NCBI GenBank assembly: GCA_963667505.2
Contig: OY763490.2
Coordinates: 248,001 to 312,000, forward strand
Source of the DNA: Aldehydirespirator sp963667505
GTDB taxonomy: Bacteria; Actinomycetota; Acidimicrobiia; Acidimicrobiales; Aldehydirespiratoraceae
Length of the DNA: 64,000 nucleotides
Direction of reading: 5' to 3'
The position numbers were made by a program, and so were the translations under genes. Each line of letters opens with the position of its first letter. Position 1 is the first letter of the stretch. Shown here one piece after another: positions 8,095 through 17,153 of the stretch. Under the pieces are notes generated by a model, which did no database searches, was not told the DNA's origin, and saw nothing but the letters and a program-made list of their open reading frames with translations.

Positions 8095-9975
8095 ATGGCC
8101 GCACAACGGACACGGCGGGGAACGAGGCGCTCACTGGTGGTGACGCGCTCGCTCGCGGTGCTTGCAGTCCTAGGACTGCTGGCGGCCGCGTGCGGAGGCG
8201 GCGACGGCGACGGCGGCGGCGACGCGCAGCCCGACCAGTCGGTGGAGACCGCCGACACCGTTGCGCCCGACACGTCAGACGCGGGCGACGACAGCCCGCA
8301 GGAGACAGAAGAGACGGCTGAGACCCCCGACGAGGAGCCCGCGGAGCCCGAGGAGAAGCTGATCGCGCCGGTGGACACCACCACGACCACCACTCCGCCC
8401 GACGACGGGGAAGACGGGGAAGCAGTGGCCGAGGCGCCAGCCGAGCCCGAGCCGCAGTTCGGCGGCACCCTGCGGGTGGCGGTCGAGGCCGACGGCGACG
8501 GGCTGAACCCGGCAGCCAACAACTTCGCGGTGTCGGCCTATGTGATGACCTACCCGGTGTTCGATCCCGTGGTCTACTGGGACGCCCAGGGTCGCTGGAT
8601 CCCGTACCTGGCCGAGTCGTTCACCGCGGTGGACGACGGAAAGTCGTGGCAGATGAAGCTGCGCGAGGGCGTTCGCTTCCACGACGGCACCGAGCTCGAC
8701 GCCGACGACGCCATCGCCACCTTCGAGGCCCAGCTCGCCGACCCGATCGTCTCGCTGGCGGTGCGCCCGTTCTTCCCGAGCGAGGGGCGCATTGAGAAGA
8801 TCGACGACCTCACGGTGCAGATGAACCTCCTCCACGAGACCACCTTCTTCCCGCAGACCGTCACCAGCCAGTTGGGGATGATCGCCCCGTCGGAGTGGCT
8901 GGCCCGGGCCGCGGAGGACGCGACCCTCAACCAGATGCCGGTCGGCACCGGCCCGTTCATGATCGAGAGCCGCACCCAGGACGAGGTCACCGTGCTGGTG
9001 CGCAACCCCGACTACTGGGCCGCCGACCTAACCGACATCTACCTCGACCGCATAGAGGTCTATCCGATCACAGACCCCGTGATCGCGGCGGAGCGCCTCG
9101 CCGCTGGCGACATCGACCTGATGGTCACCAGCAACTCGGAGGCGATCCTCACCCTGCGGGAGTTCGACGGAGTGCAGGTCATCGAGAACCTCCGTTCCAG
9201 CGAGGACTTCGCGATGATGAACACTCAGGCGCCCCCCTTCGACGACATCAGGGCACGCCAGGCCCTCACGTTCGCCACCGACCGGGACGCCTATGTGGCC
9301 CTCATCCGCCAGGGCACGTCGCCGCCGGCCGACACGATGTTCCATCCCGACCTCATCTGGCACAACCCTGACGTGAAGCAGGAGACCAACATGCCGGAGC
9401 GAGCCGGGCCGCTCGTCGAAGCGTACTGCGCCGACAATCCCGGCAACTGCAGCGACGGCAAGATCAACATCGAGCTGCAGTACTCCGGCCCGTCGGTGGC
9501 CCAGACCCGCATTGCCGACCTGCTGACCGACAGCTGGGAGGACTACTTCAACGTCACCCAGGAGGAGCTGCTGCAGGACGACCACATCTTCCAGGTTGCG
9601 CTGGGCCAGTGGAACGTGGTGACGTGGCGACAGTTCGGAGCGGTGGAGCCTGACAACGACGTCCTGTGGATCACCTGCATCTCCATCGACGTCATCTCTC
9701 TCAACTGGCCCCGCGACTGCTCCGAGGAGCGGGACGCGCTGCTGTTCGAGCAGCGCAGGATCGAAGACCTCGACCGGCGGGTGGAGATCTGGCACGAGAT
9801 CCAGCAGGACATTAAGGACTCCTACACCTACATCTTCTTCAATCACGCCAACTGGACGATCGGCGCCCGAGAGAACGTCAACGACATCTGCGGCCAGACA
9901 TCGCCCGCGGACGGCATCGAGCTGTTCTGCAACAACCAGGGACGAGTGCAGCTGCACCAGGTCTGGCTGAGCTAG
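8095..9975 (+). CDS. ABC transporter substrate-binding lipoprotein, SBP_bac_5 family, paralogue 2
   Basis: A 626-residue paralogue of its neighbours. The lipobox is GLLAAAC followed by a Gly/Asp run. The acidic tether ends with the A-P-V-D-T-T-T-T-T-T-P-P element also found in paralogue 3. The binding domain opens FGGTLRVAVEADGDGLNPAA. It keeps the same internal signatures (VRNPDYWAADLTDIYLDR, ALTFATDRDAYVALIRQGTS) but differs in the central lobe, where ligand contacts are expected (for example L-L-H-E-T-T-F-F-P-Q). Start is ATG 8095 with GGGAGG about 9 bases upstream. Ligand unknown; oligopeptides are the family default. Confidence 0.9.
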   Translation: MAAQRTRRGTRRSLVVTRSLAVLAVLGLLAAACGGGDGDGGGDAQPDQSVETADTVAPDTSDAGDDSPQETEETAETPDEEPAEPEEKLIAPVDTTTTTTPPDDGEDGEAVAEAPAEPEPQFGGTLRVAVEADGDGLNPAANNFAVSAYVMTYPVFDPVVYWDAQGRWIPYLAESFTAVDDGKSWQMKLREGVRFHDGTELDADDAIATFEAQLADPIVSLAVRPFFPSEGRIEKIDDLTVQMNLLHETTFFPQTVTSQLGMIAPSEWLARAAEDATLNQMPVGTGPFMIESRTQDEVTVLVRNPDYWAADLTDIYLDRIEVYPITDPVIAAERLAAGDIDLMVTSNSEAILTLREFDGVQVIENLRSSEDFAMMNTQAPPFDDIRARQALTFATDRDAYVALIRQGTSPPADTMFHPDLIWHNPDVKQETNMPERAGPLVEAYCADNPGNCSDGKINIELQYSGPSVAQTRIADLLTDSWEDYFNVTQEELLQDDHIFQVALGQWNVVTWRQFGAVEPDNDVLWITCISIDVISLNWPRDCSEERDALLFEQRRIEDLDRRVEIWHEIQQDIKDSYTYIFFNHANWTIGARENVNDICGQTSPADGIELFCNNQGRVQLHQVWLS

Positions 9976-10110
9976 CCCCTGCGGACCGGCCCGCAGGCCG
10001 CAGGCTCGGAACGAGAGTTCATGCGCGGTTGGGCGTCCGCTGTCCGCCAGACTGGTCGCGTCTGCAACGCGGCTTCGCCGATCTCAGTCGGGAGAACCTA
10101 GGAGGTGTCT

Positions 10111-11970
10111 GTGCGACTCGATCTCGGCCGCTCGGGTGGCTGGCTGGCGATGTTCTTGGCGTTGGCGCTGTTCGCCGCGGCCTGCGGTGGAGGCGGGGGC
10201 GACGACGGGCAGGCCTCCCCGACGGTCGAGCCCGAGACCACGGAGGCGGCAGCCGCGCCCGAGCCGGTCGACGCCGACGACGAGGCCTCCGCGCCCGGCG
10301 ACACCGGGCCGGACGTCGTCGAGGAGCAGCCCGAAGAGCCGGAAGAGGAGCAGGAACTGCTCGTGGCGCCGGTGGACACCACCACGACCACCGTCCCGCC
10401 CGACGAAGGCGAAGCCGCGGCCGACGTACCGGCCGAGCCGGAGCTCAAGTCCGGCGGCACGCTGCGAGTGGCGGTGACCGCCGAGGGCGACGGCCTCAAT
10501 CCTGCGGCCAACAACATGACAGGGCCCGTCTACATCATGGCCTTCCCGGTCTTCGACCCGCTGGCCTACTACGACACGGAGGGCAACTGGGTGCCGGTCC
10601 TGGCCGAGTCTTGGACCAAGATCGGCGATGGCACGGCCTGGCAGATGAAGCTGCGCGAGGGGGTGCGCTTCCACGACGGAACCGAGCTCACCGCGGACGA
10701 CGTTCTCGCGACGTTCGAGGCTCAGCTCGCCGACCCGATAATCGGCTGGGCCTACGAGCCCGGGTTCGATCCCGACGTGCCCATCCGCAAGGTCGACGAG
10801 TACACCGTGGAGTACCGCGGCGTCAGGCCTTCGGCCCGTTTGCCGATCGCGTTCACGGGCCAACTCGGGATGGTGCTGCCGTCGGAGTGGCTCGAGAGGG
10901 CCGCCGCTGACCCCGCGCTCAACCAGATGCCGGTGGGCACAGGCCCCTTCATGGTCGAGAGCCGCGTCCAGGACGAGGTGACGGTGCTGGTGCGCAACCC
11001 CGACTACTGGGCGGCCGACATGATCGACATTTACCTCGACCGCATCGAGGTGTATCCCATAACCGACTCGACCGTCGCCGCGCAACGGCTGATCGCGGGG
11101 GACATCGACCTGATGGTCACTTCCAGCGCAGACGCCACGCTGACCCTGCGCGAGGCCGCGGACCGAGGGGTGAGCACCATCGAGAACGCGCGCTCGGAGG
11201 AGTCGCTCGCGCTGATCAACACGCAGAGCCCGAGGTTCTCCGACATTCGGGCCCGCCAGGCTCTGACGTTCGCCACCGATCAGGACGCATATGTGGCGCT
11301 GATCCGGGAGGGAACCGCGCCGGCTGCGGAGACGATGTTCCATCCCGATCTGATCTGGCGCAACCCGGACGTGGTGCAGGAGACCAACATGGGTGAGCGG
11401 GCCGGACCTCTGGTGGAGTCCTACTGCGCCGACCTCCCCGACAACTGCACCGACGGCAAGATCGACATGAGGTTCCTGCTGCCGGGCCCCTCGGTGGAGA
11501 GCCAGCGCGCCAGCGATCTGCTGTCCTCCTCCTGGGGCGACTTCTTCAACGTCGAAGTGGTCGAGATGCTCCAGGACCAACTAGTCTTCGACGTGGTGTT
11601 CGGCAACTACGACGTGGCCTTGGTGGAGCAGTTCGGCGAGGTCGACCCCGACAACGACGTGCTGTGGATGGAGTGCGGCGCGATAAGCCTGATCTCGCTG
11701 AACTTCAGCCGCTACTGCGACGATGAGCGCGACGAACTGCTGTACGAGCAGCGCAGGATCGACGACCTCGACCGGCGGGTGGAGATCTGGCATCGGATCC
11801 AGGAGATAAACCGCGACGCCTACACCTACATCTTCCTGATCCATTCCAACTGGGTCATCGGCGCCCGTGACAACGTGCAGAACATCTGCGGGCAGGTCGG
11901 GCCCACAGGCGACCCGCTGCTGTGCACCGTCCAGGGCAGGATCCGGGTGAACCAGATCTCGCTCAACTAG
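10111..11970 (+). CDS. ABC transporter substrate-binding lipoprotein, SBP_bac_5 family, paralogue 3
   Basis: About 619 residues. A textbook AGGAGG ends 5 bases before the GTG at 10111, so I start there and not at the GTG two codons upstream, which overlaps the Shine-Dalgarno. The signal peptide ends in the lipobox LFAAAC. The acidic linker contains the A-P-V-D-T-T-T-T-T-V-P-P element. The central part departs most from the other copies (E-Y-R-G-V-R-P-S-A-R-L-P), suggesting a different ligand pocket. The end overlaps by one base with a GTG frame leading toward paralogue 4. Confidence 0.9.
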   Translation: MRLDLGRSGGWLAMFLALALFAAACGGGGGDDGQASPTVEPETTEAAAAPEPVDADDEASAPGDTGPDVVEEQPEEPEEEQELLVAPVDTTTTTVPPDEGEAAADVPAEPELKSGGTLRVAVTAEGDGLNPAANNMTGPVYIMAFPVFDPLAYYDTEGNWVPVLAESWTKIGDGTAWQMKLREGVRFHDGTELTADDVLATFEAQLADPIIGWAYEPGFDPDVPIRKVDEYTVEYRGVRPSARLPIAFTGQLGMVLPSEWLERAAADPALNQMPVGTGPFMVESRVQDEVTVLVRNPDYWAADMIDIYLDRIEVYPITDSTVAAQRLIAGDIDLMVTSSADATLTLREAADRGVSTIENARSEESLALINTQSPRFSDIRARQALTFATDQDAYVALIREGTAPAAETMFHPDLIWRNPDVVQETNMGERAGPLVESYCADLPDNCTDGKIDMRFLLPGPSVESQRASDLLSSSWGDFFNVEVVEMLQDQLVFDVVFGNYDVALVEQFGEVDPDNDVLWMECGAISLISLNFSRYCDDERDELLYEQRRIDDLDRRVEIWHRIQEINRDAYTYIFLIHSNWVIGARDNVQNICGQVGPTGDPLLCTVQGRIRVNQISLN

Positions 11971-12074
11971 TGCTGCGCCGCCCGACTCGTCAGAGCGTCC
12001 CGAGGGTTGTCGCGCCTGCTCTAAAGCGTCAAGGGCTGCACGGCTGTCCCAGTGACAGACCATCCAGGGTACCG

Positions 12075-13931
12075 CTGATTCTCAGGTGCCGGGCACGCGG
12101 GGTGGCGGCCCTGCTGTCAGCCGCGCTGCTGGCCGGGGCGTGCGGCGGCGGAGGCGGCCCGACCGCGCCTGCCGAGATCGGCGAAGCCGCAGTCTCAACG
12201 GACTCCGGGGACTCAGGCGACCCGACCAGCACCCCCGACAGCGGCGCCCGCGACAGCCCCGGCCAGGACGGCGAGGACGGGGTCGATGCGGCAGGCGCCG
12301 ACCCCCTGGCCGACGCGGAGTCCGGGGAAGAGCCCCAGACGGGCGACGGGCTTCTGGTCGCTCCGGTCGACACCGCTCCGGAGCGTGCGCCGGTAGACGT
12401 CGAGCCGCAGTTCGGCGGCACGCTGAGAGTTGCCGTGGAGGCCGAGGGCGACGGCCTCAACCCCGCGGCCAACAACTTCGCGGCGTCCACCTACGCCATG
12501 GCCTACCCGATGTTCGATCCGCTCGCCTACTTCGACAAGCAGGGCAACTGGATCCCCTACCTGGCCGAGTCGTTCACCAGGATCGGCGACGGCACCGTCT
12601 GGGAGATGAAGCTGCGCGAGGGGGTTCGCTTCCACGACGGCACTGAGCTCACCGCGGACGACGTGGTCGCCACCCTGGCCGCGCAGCTCGCCGATCCGGT
12701 GATCTCGCTGGTCTACCGCAACGCGGTGGAGCCCAGCGACTTCGTGCACAAGATCGACGACCTCACCATCGAGTTCCGGGTGCCCCGGCCGATGGCCCGA
12801 CTGCCGATGATGCTGACCAGCCAGCTCGGGATGGTCCTGCCGTCGGAGTGGCTGGAGCGGGCCCGCAGCGATCCGACCATGGATCAGATGCCGGTGGGCC
12901 AGGGGCCCTTCATGATCGCCGGACGCGTCCAGGACGAGGTGACGGTGCTGGTGCGCAACCCCGACTACTGGGCGGCGGACCGCGTCGACGTATACCTCGA
13001 CCGCATCGAGATCGAGCCGATCACCGACATGGCCATCGCCGCGGAGCGGCTGACCGCCGGGGACCTCGACCTGGTGATCACCAGCAGCGCCGAGGCGACT
13101 CTCATCATGCGTGAGACCCAGGGCGTCTCGACCGTCGAGAACGCGCGCTCCGTCGAAGGGTTCGCGGTGATCAACTCCCAGCGCCCGCCCTTCGACGACA
13201 TCCGGGCCCGCCAGGCTCTGACGTTCGCGTCCGACCGGGACGCCTATGTGGCGCTGATCCGCCAGGGCACGTCGCCGCCGGCGGACACGATGTTCCATCC
13301 CGACCTGGTCTGGCACAACCCTGACGTGAAGCAGGAGACCAACATGCCCGAACGGGCCGGCCCGCTGGTGGAGTCCTACTGTGCCGACCATCCTGGCAAC
13401 TGCTCCGACGGCAGGATCGACATGGAGCTGTCCTTCGGCGGCCCGTCAGTGGAGAACACCCGCATCGTCGACCTGCAGGCCGACGCCTGGGAGGAGTTCT
13501 TCAACGTCACGTCGGTCGAGGTCCTGCAGGACAAGCTGATCAACGAGGTGGTGCTGGGGAACTACAACGTGGTCAACTGGCGGCAGTTCGGCGCAGTCAG
13601 CCCCGACAGCGACGTCCTGTGGCTGGAGTGCGCGACTGTCGGTCTCATCTCGCTGAACTTCCCGCGTTACTGCGACGAGGAGCGGGACGAACTCATGCAC
13701 GAGTCGCGCCAGATCGACGACCCGGACCGACGGGTCGAGATCTGGCACCGGGTGCAGGAGATGATCCGCGACTCCTACACCTACATCTTCTACTACCACA
13801 CCAACTGGGTGATCGGCGCCCGCGACAACGTCCACAACGTCTGCGGGCAGACCTCGCCCGACGGAGTCGAGCTGTGGTGCAACAACGCTGGGCGGGTGCA
13901 GCTCCACCAGATCTGGCTGAGCCAGCCGTGA
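12075..13931 (+). CDS. ABC transporter substrate-binding lipoprotein, SBP_bac_5 family, paralogue 4
   Basis: The fourth paralogue, about 618 residues, with lipobox LLAGAC and binding domain opening FGGTLRVAVEAEGDGLNPAA. The start is uncertain. A CTG at 12075, 5 bases after AGGG, gives a natural lipoprotein leader (x-I-L-R-C-R-A-R-G-V-A-A-L-L). GTG 12102 would leave almost no positively charged n-region. GTG 11970 would put about 60 residues before the lipobox. The gap from paralogue 3 with the CTG start (104 bases) matches the gaps between the other copies. The P-E-R-A-G-P-L-V-E and Q-T-S-P-D-G-V-E regions are nearly identical to paralogue 2. Confidence 0.85.
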   Translation: MILRCRARGVAALLSAALLAGACGGGGGPTAPAEIGEAAVSTDSGDSGDPTSTPDSGARDSPGQDGEDGVDAAGADPLADAESGEEPQTGDGLLVAPVDTAPERAPVDVEPQFGGTLRVAVEAEGDGLNPAANNFAASTYAMAYPMFDPLAYFDKQGNWIPYLAESFTRIGDGTVWEMKLREGVRFHDGTELTADDVVATLAAQLADPVISLVYRNAVEPSDFVHKIDDLTIEFRVPRPMARLPMMLTSQLGMVLPSEWLERARSDPTMDQMPVGQGPFMIAGRVQDEVTVLVRNPDYWAADRVDVYLDRIEIEPITDMAIAAERLTAGDLDLVITSSAEATLIMRETQGVSTVENARSVEGFAVINSQRPPFDDIRARQALTFASDRDAYVALIRQGTSPPADTMFHPDLVWHNPDVKQETNMPERAGPLVESYCADHPGNCSDGRIDMELSFGGPSVENTRIVDLQADAWEEFFNVTSVEVLQDKLINEVVLGNYNVVNWRQFGAVSPDSDVLWLECATVGLISLNFPRYCDEERDELMHESRQIDDPDRRVEIWHRVQEMIRDSYTYIFYYHTNWVIGARDNVHNVCGQTSPDGVELWCNNAGRVQLHQIWLSQP

Positions 13932-14020
13932 TGCCCCGGCGGCTGGTTCCGGCGCGGCCCTGAGGCGGGTAGTAGGCTCGCGGCCGGAGAAGCAGACGGC
14001 GCGGAACTGGGAGTGCCTTG

Positions 14021-14050
14021 ATGAGCGCACTGCGGCGATCGAGGCGCTAG
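14021..14050 (+). CDS. Possible 9-codon leader peptide upstream of the permease
   Basis: ATG at 14021 encodes M-S-A-L-R-R-S-R-R and stops at TAG 14048-14050. GGGAG precedes it by 7 bases, a better ribosome site than that of the permease itself. The stop lies 6 bases before the permease GTG. A basic leader could couple or tune translation of the membrane protein. Chance cannot be excluded at this length. Confidence 0.3.
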   Translation: MSALRRSRR

Positions 14051-14056
14051 AGGTCG

Positions 14057-15055
14057 GTGGCGAGGTTCCTGCTGCGCCGGCTCGCACTGCTGGTGGCAGT
14101 GCTGCTGGCAGTCACGTTCCTGGCCTTCTCGGCCATGAACCTGATCGGCGATCCGCTGGTCAATGTGGTCGGCGTCAAGGCCGGCCTCGACTGCGAGGCC
14201 ATCGAGGCGGGGCTGGCCGCCGACACGTCGGTGGACAGCGCCAAGAGCGACTGCGACCAGGTGGCCGAGGCCAAGGCCGTCTACCACCTCGACCAGCCCG
14301 TGCCGATTCGCTACGTCCTGTGGCTGAGCGACATGGCCACCGGCAACTTCGGCAAGTCGTTCCAGAACGAGCAGCCCGTCAGGTCGGTGATCCGCGAGAA
14401 GCTCCCCGAGACGCTGATCCTGATGACGATGGCGCAGATCATCGCGCTCGGCGTGGCCATACCGTGGGGCGTGGCCGCCGCGTACCGCGCCAACCGCGTC
14501 TTCGACCGCACGTCCACCGTCTTCTCCTTCGGCCTGCTGTCGGTGCCCAACTTCGCCATGGGCGTGGTCCTGCTCTACCTGTTGGCGCTGCGCTGGCAGT
14601 TGTTCCCCTCCGCGTACGACAGCGACAGCCTCCGCTCGCTGCTGTTCTCTATGGTGCTGCCCGCGGTAACGCTGGGCCTGCCGCTGTCGGCGGGCTACCA
14701 GCGGCTGCTGCGCACCGACCTGATCACCACCCTGCAAGAGGACTTCGTCCACATGGCCAAGGCCAAGGGCCTGCCGCCGCTGCGGATCATGTTCCGTCAC
14801 GCCCTGCGGCCGTCGCTGTTCTCGGTGGTGACGGTGTTCGGGGTGAACACCGGGGCGCTGATCGGCGGCTCGCTGGTGGTGGAGCAGATCTTCGGGATCC
14901 CCGGCATCGGGCGCGAGATTGTCACCGCGGTGGTGCGCGACGACTTCCCGGTGGTGCTGGCCATCGTGGTGCTGGTGGCCTCGGCTTTCGTCGTGGTGAA
15001 CTTCATGGTCGACCTGCTCTACACCTGGCTCGACCCGAGAGTGAGGGCGCGGTGA
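14057..15055 (+). CDS. ABC transporter permease, DppB/OppB type
   Basis: A 332-residue inner-membrane protein with one N-terminal helix, a periplasmic region, and five further helices from about residue 115. The cytoplasmic EAA loop reads DFVHMAKAKGLPPLRIMFRH, which docks to the ATPase. The first external loop is extended and holds two Cys in D-C-E-A-I...S-D-C-D-Q-V, which could form a disulfide. The gene follows the four binding-protein genes and overlaps the next permease by GTGA at 15052-15055, so they are translationally coupled. Confidence 0.93.
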   Translation: MARFLLRRLALLVAVLLAVTFLAFSAMNLIGDPLVNVVGVKAGLDCEAIEAGLAADTSVDSAKSDCDQVAEAKAVYHLDQPVPIRYVLWLSDMATGNFGKSFQNEQPVRSVIREKLPETLILMTMAQIIALGVAIPWGVAAAYRANRVFDRTSTVFSFGLLSVPNFAMGVVLLYLLALRWQLFPSAYDSDSLRSLLFSMVLPAVTLGLPLSAGYQRLLRTDLITTLQEDFVHMAKAKGLPPLRIMFRHALRPSLFSVVTVFGVNTGALIGGSLVVEQIFGIPGIGREIVTAVVRDDFPVVLAIVVLVASAFVVVNFMVDLLYTWLDPRVRAR

Positions 15056-16074
15056 CCGACGACTCGGGCGGCGGACCGCCGGCGGGGGCGGCGAGCACGC
15101 CGAAGCGGCCCCGCCCGGCCGTGCCGCGTCCCTCGCCGGAACGACAGCCCCGGCTGCCGACGGACCGGCTGCTGCGCGTGTTCCGCATGCTGCGGCTGGT
15201 GCGGCGCGGCGAAGTCCGCGAAGGCGGTGACGGCGGCGACGGGGCTGTGCGGCGGCGGCTGGGTGCGGGCTTCTGGCTGGCCGTGGTCTGGCTGGCGGCC
15301 GTGGCGGCGGCTGCGCTGCTGGCGCCGGTGCTGCCTCTGGCTGACCCCACCAAAGTCGGCTACGGCGGGCCCCGGGAGTCGCCGTCGCTCGACGCGTGGT
15401 TCGGCACCGACGCGCTGGGCCGCGACGTGTTCTCCCGCACCCTGCACGGGGCCCGCATCAGCCTCGCCGTCGGAGGGTTCGCCATCGTGTTCGGAATGCT
15501 GGTCGGCGGCGGGCTCGGCATCCTGGCCGGCTACTTCCGGGGCCGGCTCGACCGGCTGGTGGGCTTCGCGTTCTTCGTGCTGCTGTCGTTCCCGGCGCTG
15601 GTGCTGGCCATCCTCATCACCGCCACCCTCGAGCGCAGCCTGTCCGTGGTGAGCCTCACCATCGGGATACTGGCGATCGCGCCGGTCGGTCTGCTGGCCC
15701 GAGCCTCCACGCTGGTGTTCGCCGAGCGCGAGTTCGTGGCCGCGGCGCGGATCCTGGGGGCCCGCCACGGCCGCATCATCGTGCGCGAACTGCTGCCCAA
15801 CGTGGTGATCCCGATGGGGGCGCTCACGCTGCTGGGCATGGCCATCGCGGTCGTGGCCGAGGGCTCGCTCGCCTTCCTGGGCCTGTCGGTGGAGGGCGAC
15901 GACGCCATCTCGTGGGGCAAGATGATCGTGGACGGCGCGGGTGTGCGCGACCTCAAGAACGCCACCCATGTGGCCATGATGCCGATCCTGGTGATGTTCG
16001 CCACCGTGCTGTCCCTGAACTACGCCGGGGACCGGATCCGGCAGTACTTCGACGTGCGGGAGCTGGCGTTCTGA
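15052..16074 (+). CDS. ABC transporter permease, DppC/OppC type
   Basis: A 340-residue permease starting at GTG 15052, which overlaps the stop of the DppB-type gene. About 75 Pro/Arg-rich cytoplasmic residues precede the first membrane helix, longer than usual for DppC. The segment F-G-T-D-A-L-G-R-D-V-F-S-R is the conserved DppC N-terminal signature, and the EAA loop is REFVAAARILGARHGRIIVR. It pairs with the upstream permease to form the channel. The frame is open far upstream, but that region is the DppB gene in another frame. Confidence 0.93.
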   Translation: MTDDSGGGPPAGAASTPKRPRPAVPRPSPERQPRLPTDRLLRVFRMLRLVRRGEVREGGDGGDGAVRRRLGAGFWLAVVWLAAVAAAALLAPVLPLADPTKVGYGGPRESPSLDAWFGTDALGRDVFSRTLHGARISLAVGGFAIVFGMLVGGGLGILAGYFRGRLDRLVGFAFFVLLSFPALVLAILITATLERSLSVVSLTIGILAIAPVGLLARASTLVFAEREFVAAARILGARHGRIIVRELLPNVVIPMGALTLLGMAIAVVAEGSLAFLGLSVEGDDAISWGKMIVDGAGVRDLKNATHVAMMPILVMFATVLSLNYAGDRIRQYFDVRELAF

Positions 16075-17153
16075 TGGCGGCCTCAGCGGCCTCAGGTGCC
16101 CCGCTGCTGTCGGTGCGCGATCTGCGGGTACGGTTCCCCACCGACAGGGGCACGGTCAACGCGGTCAACGGCGTGAGCTTCGACCTGCACGAGGGCAGGA
16201 CCCTGGCCATCGTGGGCGAGTCGGGCTCGGGCAAGTCGGTGACGGCCAAGACGCTGATGAACCTGCTGCCCCGGACCGCGGTTGTGAGCGGCGACGTGAG
16301 CTACGAGGGCCAGGACGTGCGGGCCCTCGCGGCGGCAGGCACGAAGCACTTCTTCGGCGTGAAGATGACGATGGTATTCCAGGATCCGATGACGTCGCTC
16401 AACCCGGTGAAGAAGGTGGGCGAGCAGATCGCCGAGACGCTCCGCTACCACCTCGGCCGGCAGCGGCGCGAGGCCCTCGAGGAAGCCGAGTCCCTGCTGG
16501 AGCAGGTGGGCGTGCCGGAGCCGGGCCGGAGAGTGTCGCAGTACCCGCACGAGCTGTCGGGCGGTCTGCGCCAGCGGGTGGTGATCGCCATGGCGCTGGC
16601 CTGCCAGCCCCGGCTGCTGATCGCCGACGAGCCGACCACCGCCGTGGACGTCACCGTCCAGAAGCACCTCCTCGACCTGCTCGACCGGCTGCGCCGCGAT
16701 CGGGGGATGGCGATGATCCTCATCACCCACGACCTCGGGGTCGCCCACGGACGAGCCGACGACGTGGCCGTGATGTACGCGGGCCGCATCGTCGAGCTGG
16801 CCGACGCCCGCACCTTGTTCTGGGACATGCGCCACCCCTACACCGAGGCGCTGCTGCGCTCGATCCCCCGCATCGACGATCCCGTCCACCATCAACTCGA
16901 CCCCATCCCCGGCCGCCCGCCCGAGCTGATCGACCCGCCCGACGCGTGCGCCTTCGCGCCTCGCTGCATCTACGCCCGGCCCGACTGCCTCGAAGCTGTG
17001 CCCGAGCTGAGCGGGATGGTGGGTTTGCACCGGTTCGCCTGCGGCCATCCCACAGGCACCGAGCGGGGCAGGGCCGCCTTGGCGGCCAATCGGGCCGAGG
17101 GCGTCACGGCCGCGGGACTGTCGATCGCCGTGGCTGGACAGGCGGTGGTGTGA
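16074..17153 (+). CDS. ABC transporter ATPase, DppD/OppD type
   Basis: A 359-residue cytoplasmic ATPase with Walker A GESGSGKS near residue 47, Q-loop V-F-Q-D-P, signature LSGGLRQR, Walker B LLIADEP and switch His in T-H-D-L. The C-terminal oligopeptide-transporter extension contains four Cys (C-A-F-A-P-R-C, D-C-L-E, F-A-C-G), the arrangement that in some DppD/OppD proteins holds a [4Fe-4S] cluster. The ATG overlaps the permease stop (TGATG), and the next ATPase starts by the same overlap. The signature has Leu where LSGGMRQR is common. Confidence 0.93.
   Translation: MAASAASGAPLLSVRDLRVRFPTDRGTVNAVNGVSFDLHEGRTLAIVGESGSGKSVTAKTLMNLLPRTAVVSGDVSYEGQDVRALAAAGTKHFFGVKMTMVFQDPMTSLNPVKKVGEQIAETLRYHLGRQRREALEEAESLLEQVGVPEPGRRVSQYPHELSGGLRQRVVIAMALACQPRLLIADEPTTAVDVTVQKHLLDLLDRLRRDRGMAMILITHDLGVAHGRADDVAVMYAGRIVELADARTLFWDMRHPYTEALLRSIPRIDDPVHHQLDPIPGRPPELIDPPDACAFAPRCIYARPDCLEAVPELSGMVGLHRFACGHPTGTERGRAALAANRAEGVTAAGLSIAVAGQAVV

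Noticed and set aside
14320..15051. Upstream 244 codons in the frame of the DppC-type permease
   Set aside because: They are the DppB-type gene read in another frame; the GTGA overlap at 15052 is the proper start.
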